DNA of 64,000 nt from Cololabis saira (Eukaryota; Chordata; Actinopteri; Beloniformes; Belonidae). The notes under the pieces were generated by a model. The model had not been told where the DNA came from. It did not search any database and worked only from the letters and a program-made list of their open reading frames with translations. Below, one piece after another: positions 58,709-64,000 of the stretch (its first letter is position 1; each line of letters begins with the position of its first letter). The stretch covers positions 13,993,017 through 14,057,016 of the forward strand of contig NC_084587.1 of NCBI RefSeq assembly GCF_033807715.1, written 5' to 3'. Both the position numbers and the translations under genes were made by a program.

Positions 58709-60181
58709 GAGCCACTTCAGCAGGTTTACTGTACAAATAAAAAAGGAAAATAAGAAAGATGTTACCATTCATAATGGTTTATTATTTTATTTTGTGTCAT
58801 TCATAATAGTTTGCACTTACGGGGAAATTGATCAGTGACTCTGCTGAGGATGGCTGAAAAAAATAAAAAGTATAAAAGTATCATAAATGAATCACTGTCG
58901 TTGCTCTGTTTGTGCTGGTGATTTATGGTAAATGATTTGTGAGTAAAAATCTGCCTTTTCCTTGGTACATGTTTGCAAACCAGAACAGCTATAAATTTCC
59001 TGAAACACCCACATTATCTTTGAGACATGACCCACAACCCGGGTCATGTTCTCACCTGCATGCCCACATTCGTAAATAAAATGTTCCTTCCCTGTGTTTA
59101 TACACACACACACTCGTCAAATGAGCCTCATCTGGCAAAGGAATTGATTGATCGTAAGCAAGAGTTCTTTTTTTTTAACACGCACCGCAACCGCAGTCAT
59201 AGCGATTGAGATTAAAAGAAACCCCCGTCGGACCTCTATGTGTAGTAATATGGCAACAAGACCTGAACCGACTCGTCGGTCCAGCCATCGTTTTTTCATG
59301 TACTCTTAACTGCATCAAATGTACTCGTAGCAAAATATCTCTGGTCCGAATGCTTGAATGATTTGTGGCCACATGATTTATGGACACGTGAGAGTGCTGA
59401 ACGTAAGTTAGAAAATCCTGATCGGCAGAGACCCCCCGCCAGGAGGTTCCTGTTGGCTAACCTCTCCTACTACGGGGTCGTATTTCTCCCCGTAAAGGTT
59501 CATGGAGGCCACTCTTACAGAGCCGCTCCGGGTAATGGAGACACCCACAAATGGCCCTGTCCGGAAAAGGTCTACCCAGAACTCCCGCTGGTGGAAACGT
59601 GCCTATAGATAAGGAGGATGTAGATAAAAGGATGTATTACAAACTACAAAAGTTGAGTAGTATTAAAAAAGACAGCGAGAGAGAAAGAAAGAAAGGAGTA
59701 TATGGACACCAAAACAGCACTTGCCTACGTACATGTTGGCAAAAAGATAAAGAGACGTTGTGTATAAGAGCAGCTATTGAATTCAGTCTCAGAAAACATG
59801 TGGAACAAAAAGAAAAAAAAGGTATTTTATGTGGGAGTTAAGTTTCAAGGCCATGATATTCTCTATACTGTCTGCATGTTTGTTTGTATGTTAAATAGAT
59901 AATAAGGTGGGAAAGATCGAAACCCAAAGTGTGAAACAACTTACTGGCTCACCAATTCCATCTAATGTACTCTTGTCACTGCAACTTTGCACATATTGAT
60001 AGCAAGTGACTGCAATTTAACTGATAAAAAGCGCAACAATGTTGTTCTCAAGACTTCCTCCAAATCTAAATTGTTTAATGATAACGGAAGGATGTAAGCA
60101 GCAGTAAAGCCGGCTATTGCAGAAAAAGCCTACTCTTGATACGTAAAATCAGTTTCACCTCAGGTCAAAGGGACTCATTGT
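58709..60181. other. Mostly non-coding stretch with unexplained open frames
   Basis: No transposon ends recognised. The only notable content is the pair of overlapping open frames at 59354-59841, listed separately. Confidence 0.4.
59354..59841 (+). other. Two overlapping unrecognised open frames
   Basis: Frame one (59354-59608) has no ATG and encodes a normal-complexity segment including RRFLLANLSYYGVVFLPVKV. Frame two starts at ATG 59551, overlaps it by 58 bp and runs to 59841, with a basic, Cys-containing segment (STCLRTCWQKDKETLCIRAA). Composition is not repeat-driven, unlike other frames in the window. Could be a decayed gene or retroelement with one frameshift, or chance. I do not recognise a family. 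Confidence 0.2.
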
Positions 60182-60285
60182 TTATTATTATTATTATTAT
60201 TATTATTAATAATATTTGTATTATTATTATTATTATGTTTTATTATTATTATTATTTTTATTAATTAATTAATTAATTAATTAAT
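60182..60285. repeat. (TTA)n / (TTAA)n microsatellite
   Basis: TTATTATTA repeats with short interruptions, then a TTAATTAATTAA run. Confidence 0.97.
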
Positions 60286-61783
60286 CATGATAATAATTTA
60301 AAAACAAATCCATCTTACTTGTTTGAAGTGGTTCAAAGAGACGCATAGTTTTTAGCTCACCAGCTCCCCCTTTAGCCATGGAGGCTAAGACGGTTTTACA
60401 ACGCTGTCCACGATTTACTCTTTTTTGTTTTCTTTTCTGTCGTGACTTGAGTCTCTTAGTAACCCCGTCCCTCATTCCCACTGTAACTCTACGAGCCAGT
60501 TTCATCTTTGCTGATGTTTGACAAAATGCCATAGTTGTTGCAACCGATGACCAGGACTGATGTCCAGAGTTGTGCTTTGTGCTGAGAACAAGACATTCAA
60601 GCAGAGCAGAAGTAGCAAAAACAAGAACAGAAAGAAGAAAAAATGTTTCTTAATTTTGAACAGTTTTTTTCACAGTGATATTGTGTTTGGATTGCACTGA
60701 CTCTTGTGTGAAATTGTTGAAGTCTAAAGACGCTTTAACATGTTAAACTGCAAGTATATTGTATCTTTGTGAGTGGGCTGGTAAATGATTTGCTCACAGA
60801 TTAAACTTGGGCAAAGAAAACAAGTGTGTTATAAGAATTCTCCCCACTCAGAGGTTTCTCCTCCAGGGGAGTGTGGATTAAAACAGGTCAGGGTGTGGAG
60901 ATCAGCCAAGGACCCTGGGGTCAAATGTCAGTGCCAAGAAAGACCTTTGCATTCCAACACACTGCTGCCGTCTGCACGCAAACAACTGACCTATTTTTAC
61001 TACACACCCTCTGTTGATGCAGAAGTATATCCTTAAACCCACCACAGCTCCAAAGAAGGGTATATTTAAGTGCAGACTATGATGAGAATCTGCAATGGCT
61101 AAATACGTTTTATGATCCAATCTCTACGTGCAAGTTGAACCAACACTGACTCATAGGAAATGGTGCTACAGTACGTGCTCAGACTGTCATGATGGTATAC
61201 ATGTTCAGACCCCTCTGGTGCTTTTATCACCTGGTATGACTATTAATCAAAATGTGTGCCATCAGAAAACTATGTAACCACATTCCTGGTATTTTGAACT
61301 CTCTGGTGTTCCTTTGTTTGAATTTCATATTAGTGCATTTAATCAAAACAATAACAAAAACTGAATTCTGAGAAGACTCTGTGCTGATGATGTTGATTTT
61401 TGTAGAAACGTGTATTTTTTGGATTACTTAGGTAAAGTTAATCAGCAATCTCAAATTCAACCCATTTAAACTCCATCATGAACAAGCATGTGGCACACCT
61501 TTTTTTTTGGTCCTTTGCATTTTCACATTCCTGAATTATAATAGTTTCATAATGAGAGAGAAAGAGAACGTGCTGGAATCTAATGTGCTGCTTTTACAAC
61601 TCCTTAACAGCGGGTTTGGCCTTTTTCTCTGTATTTCCTTGCCAGTTGTTGGATCTTTGCGAAGAAATTTTTAAGGAATTCTTAAAAGTATTACAGAAAG
61701 TGTCCTGTATTGCATTAAACAACCTTAAAATGTCACATTACAAACCATCTATAATCTTTTTCTCTTTCTCATTTCTCTTCCAG
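60286..61783. other. Non-coding stretch
   Basis: Open frames at 60281-60532 (minus, basic) and 60785-61036 (plus) have no recognisable domain. From about 61740 a pyrimidine-rich run leads into the candidate exon. Confidence 0.4.
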
Positions 61784-61817
61784 AGCACCTCTGCTGTTCC
61801 TGAGAAAGAAAATGCAG
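61784..61817 (+). other. Candidate 34-bp micro-exon
   Basis: A polypyrimidine tract (CTTTTTCTCTTTCTCATTTC) ends in TTCCAG at 61783. After 34 bp comes GTACGT, a good donor. One frame reads STSAVPEKENA and is open. Splice signals are good, but such arrangements arise by chance and no flanking exon is identified in the window. If real, it lies in a large intron-rich gene transcribed left to right. Confidence 0.25.
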
Positions 61818-62522
61818 GTACGTCCTCAAGTTTCTTATCATCTCTTATAGTTTATGGCTCACTGGATGAAAGTCTTGGCAGGTGTGATAGCATCGCCCTC
61901 CCTTTGTTTTTCCTTTTTGTCTTTTTCTTTCCTCCTATGAAAATTAAGACAAACTGTGCATCTGATATGGCCGGGGTCTCACCTGGTGTCATGTGACGAA
62001 GGTTCTTTGGAATTTTTCTCATTGATAACCTTGTCTGCATTCACAACACGGGGCCTAAGAGGACTTAGAGCTGAAGAGTGGAAGAGGCCAGACCTTGGTT
62101 ACGCATACGCCGCACACACGTGTAGATAAGATCCTCTAGTCATCTTCAAAACCGTCAAGCTGTTACCTGTCCAAGATAAGAGCCAGACTGGCCGTCGAGT
62201 CTGGTGTCTAAACTTGAACCACTCCCTTGTTGACCTTTTGTACTCATATTTTATTCACCTGGCTTCATCCAAGTAGTACAGTAGTTAACATGTAAAGGCT
62301 TTTACGGTGTGTATATTTTCAAAATTACTCGTAATTTGTTTGTCATCATTATACAGTATCTGTATATTTTCCCAACCATAGGAACGTTTTTCAGGTGACA
62401 TTTGCTGAGTGAGGTGGGTGTGGCCTGAACTAGCGACTATCCATTTCTGTGCAGCGCTGTTAACATTGGTTAACTTCAGAGTTCCAACCATCAGGCAACT
62501 CAAGCATTTGCATGCATCAAAC
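61818..62522. other. Non-coding stretch
   Basis: Unique-looking sequence, with no repeats or gene recognised. Confidence 0.4.
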
Positions 62523-62541
62523 TTAAAGGTATAGTCAGTAA

Positions 62542-63191
62542 TAGGAATGGGCGATATTTTACCGTTCACGATATACCGTCAAAAAAATTCCTCACGATAA
62601 GAATTTGTCATCTCGCGATAAAAACGATAAATTCCCGTTGAGGTTTTTTTGTAAAGTGGAAGGAAGGAAGGAAGGAAGGAAGGAAGGAAGGAAGGAAGGA
62701 AGGAAGGAAGGAAGGAAGGAAGGAAGGAAGGAAGGAAGGAAGGAAGGAAGGAAGGAAGGAAGGAAGGAAGGAAGGAAGGAAGGAAGGAAGGAAGGAAGGA
62801 AGGAAGGAAGGGAGAAAACAAGGAAAGAAGGAAGGAAGGGAGAAAACAAGGAAAGAAGGAAGGAAGGGAGAAAAGAGGAAGGGAAGAAGGAAGGAGAGAG
62901 CAGAGGAAAGAAGGAAGGATGGGAAAAAAGAAGGAAGGAAGGGAGAAAAGAGGAAGGGAAGAAGGAAGGAAGGAAATGAGCCAGAAAGAAAGAAAGAAAG
63001 AAAGAAAGAAGGATAAATTCCCGTTGATGAGGTTTTTGTGTAACAAACATGGCGGATCTGAGAGCGAGATAGATTTATAGCTACAAAGGTGGAGTTGAAT
63101 TGGTATTTTTTTTATCGTCATTTTTATCGTTATCAGGATAAATGCCAGAAATTATCGTGATACATTTTTTAGTCCATACCGCCCATCCCTA
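62542..63191. mobile_element. hAT-type non-autonomous transposon, inverted relative of 54329
   Basis: Begins TAGGAATGGGCGATATT and ends CGCCCATCCCTA. The 8-bp duplications GTCAGTAA (62534-62541) and GTCAGTGA (63192-63199) differ at one base. 650 bp with a GGAA tract in the middle. Orientation is opposite to the copy at 54329. Confidence 0.92.
62657..63010. repeat. (GGAA)n compound microsatellite
   Basis: Pure GGAA to about 62810, then interludes GGGAGAAAACAAGGAAAG and GGAGAGAGCAGAGGAAAG, ending in GAAA repeats. The interludes resemble those of the satellite-array edge at 37186-37655. Confidence 0.97.
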
Positions 63192-63809
63192 GTCAGTGAT
63201 GTTGGAGAGCTAGCAAGATTTGAAAGTGGCACCTCCTCTAAGCCCCGCCCCCTCCTCCCCCTCCCGTCAGCGCTCCGTCCAAAGCCACGCCCCCACAAAC
63301 TTTGGGGAACGCGCATTTGCAGGAGTCGAGTTTTCCAGGACATTTTGGACAGCACATTTTCAACAAAACTACCCCATGTCTCATTCACCTGTAAGCGAGG
63401 CCGGTTTTAGGGGGGGCAGGGGTGGGCTGTGCCCACCCAAACGTTTCTCGTTTTCTGCGCCATTCTTCAGCAAACATGACTCAAGTGTGTGAAGTTTTCT
63501 GGCGAAATTTTCGATGTGACGAGTGCGCATATGGGACAGAGGGGGGCGTGGACGGGACTTAAAATGAAGGCATCTGATTGGTTCTTTCCCCCCTGCCAAT
63601 CCTCTGGTCCTCTGGTCCAATCCGTGCCAATCGGTGCGCAAAAAACAGATTGGTCAGAGTTTTTACAGGATTAAAGCTGTAAGAAAGGTCGGATTTTTTT
63701 CTTTCCTTTTTCTGAACACATTATTCACTGGCTACTCTCAGGATGGAAGGACCATTTCACCCAGTATAACAATATGTTTTTGAATACGATTACAGACTAT
63801 ACCTTTTAA

Positions 63810-64000
63810 TAGTTTTAAAAAGGCAAAAATAGTTGTAAATTGTCATTTGCTATGCTTATCCAGTACACTTTTTATAGTAATTAGTATAACCAAATCGGGA
63901 GATTTTATGCTTTTTTTTTAGTTTATTTTCACAATAATTCAAATATATTACTCTAGGAGAGACAAAATTAACTTTTTCCCTTTAAAACATTACTATTTAA
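63810..64000. other. AT-rich non-coding end of window
   Basis: Nothing recognised. Confidence 0.4.

Larger units (their letters stand above)
62523..63809. mobile_element. TIR element with TTAA-like ends, split by a hAT insertion
   Basis: Left end TTAAAGGTATAGTCAGT and right end ACAGACTATACCTTTTAA are inverted repeats. With the hAT copy and one 8-bp duplication removed, the element is about 630 bp and reads AGTCAGTGATGTTGGAGAGC across the join. TTAA at both ends suggests a TTAA-targeting type (piggyBac or Kolobok), but the right end has one extra T. The inner sequence includes CCCCGCCCCCTCCTCCCCCT and the G-rich/CCCACCC patch near 63405-63440. Confidence 0.65.

Overview
The window is vertebrate nuclear DNA, almost certainly a percomorph-type teleost fish. 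The evidence is the density of short non-autonomous DNA transposons with classical 8-bp target-site duplications, long GGAA/CTTT microsatellites, and the absence of any compact prokaryotic gene order. No intact protein-coding gene, rRNA or tRNA could be supported; nearly all long open frames are by-products of simple repeats or of the repeat families below.

Positions 1-37655 form one giant head-to-tail mosaic satellite with a purine (GGAA)n tract at both edges of what is visible (1-354, 37186-37655). It is built from four modules. Module M2 (about 1.54 kb, 13 copies) and M1 (237-249 bp, 9 copies) belong to family A. M3 (about 2.6-2.9 kb, 5 copies, with an internal 12-bp minisatellite, a 39-bp satellite and usually a GT tract) and M4 (108 bp, 4 copies, each made of three perfect hairpins) belong to family B. 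Every joint between modules is a short ATAA/(TAA)n spacer. The layout is: purine - M2 M2 M2 M1a - M2 M2 M1b - M2 M2 M2 M1a - M2 M1a - M2 M1a - five M3 - four M4 - M1b - M2 M2 M2 M1a M1b M1b - purine.

Both families share one architecture. Read on the minus strand, a body (M2 or M3) ends in a hairpin followed by CTAGT, and just inside that hairpin lies a 10-12 bp arm that is the exact inverse of the terminus of the small partner module (M1 or M4). A terminal arm at one end, a subterminal inverse arm plus terminal hairpin and CTAG at the other, and no transposase is what I would expect of non-autonomous Helitron2/Helentron-type rolling-circle elements. That classification is inference; the arms, hairpins and joints are directly visible. 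A 3.3-kb block (M2-M2-M1a) occurs three times with no visible difference and with edges on module joints. M2 also carries six or seven RFX X-box-like sites per copy.

Positions 37656-64000 are ordinary intergenic or intronic DNA littered with non-autonomous transposons. There are seven hAT-type elements with 8-bp duplications (41088, 45462, 47454, 49777, 54329, 57945, 62542), two related GGCC-ended elements with 3-bp duplications (43373, 56366), and a PIF/Harbinger-like element (52987) retaining a piece of a Myb/SANT-like protein. There is also a 59-bp-TIR element (37692) with a TIR-less relative (40198), a probable truncated LINE (43612), and a TIR element (62523-63809) into which one hAT copy has inserted. 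A 34-bp candidate micro-exon (61784) and an unrecognised pair of overlapping open frames (59354-59841) are the only possible coding traces.
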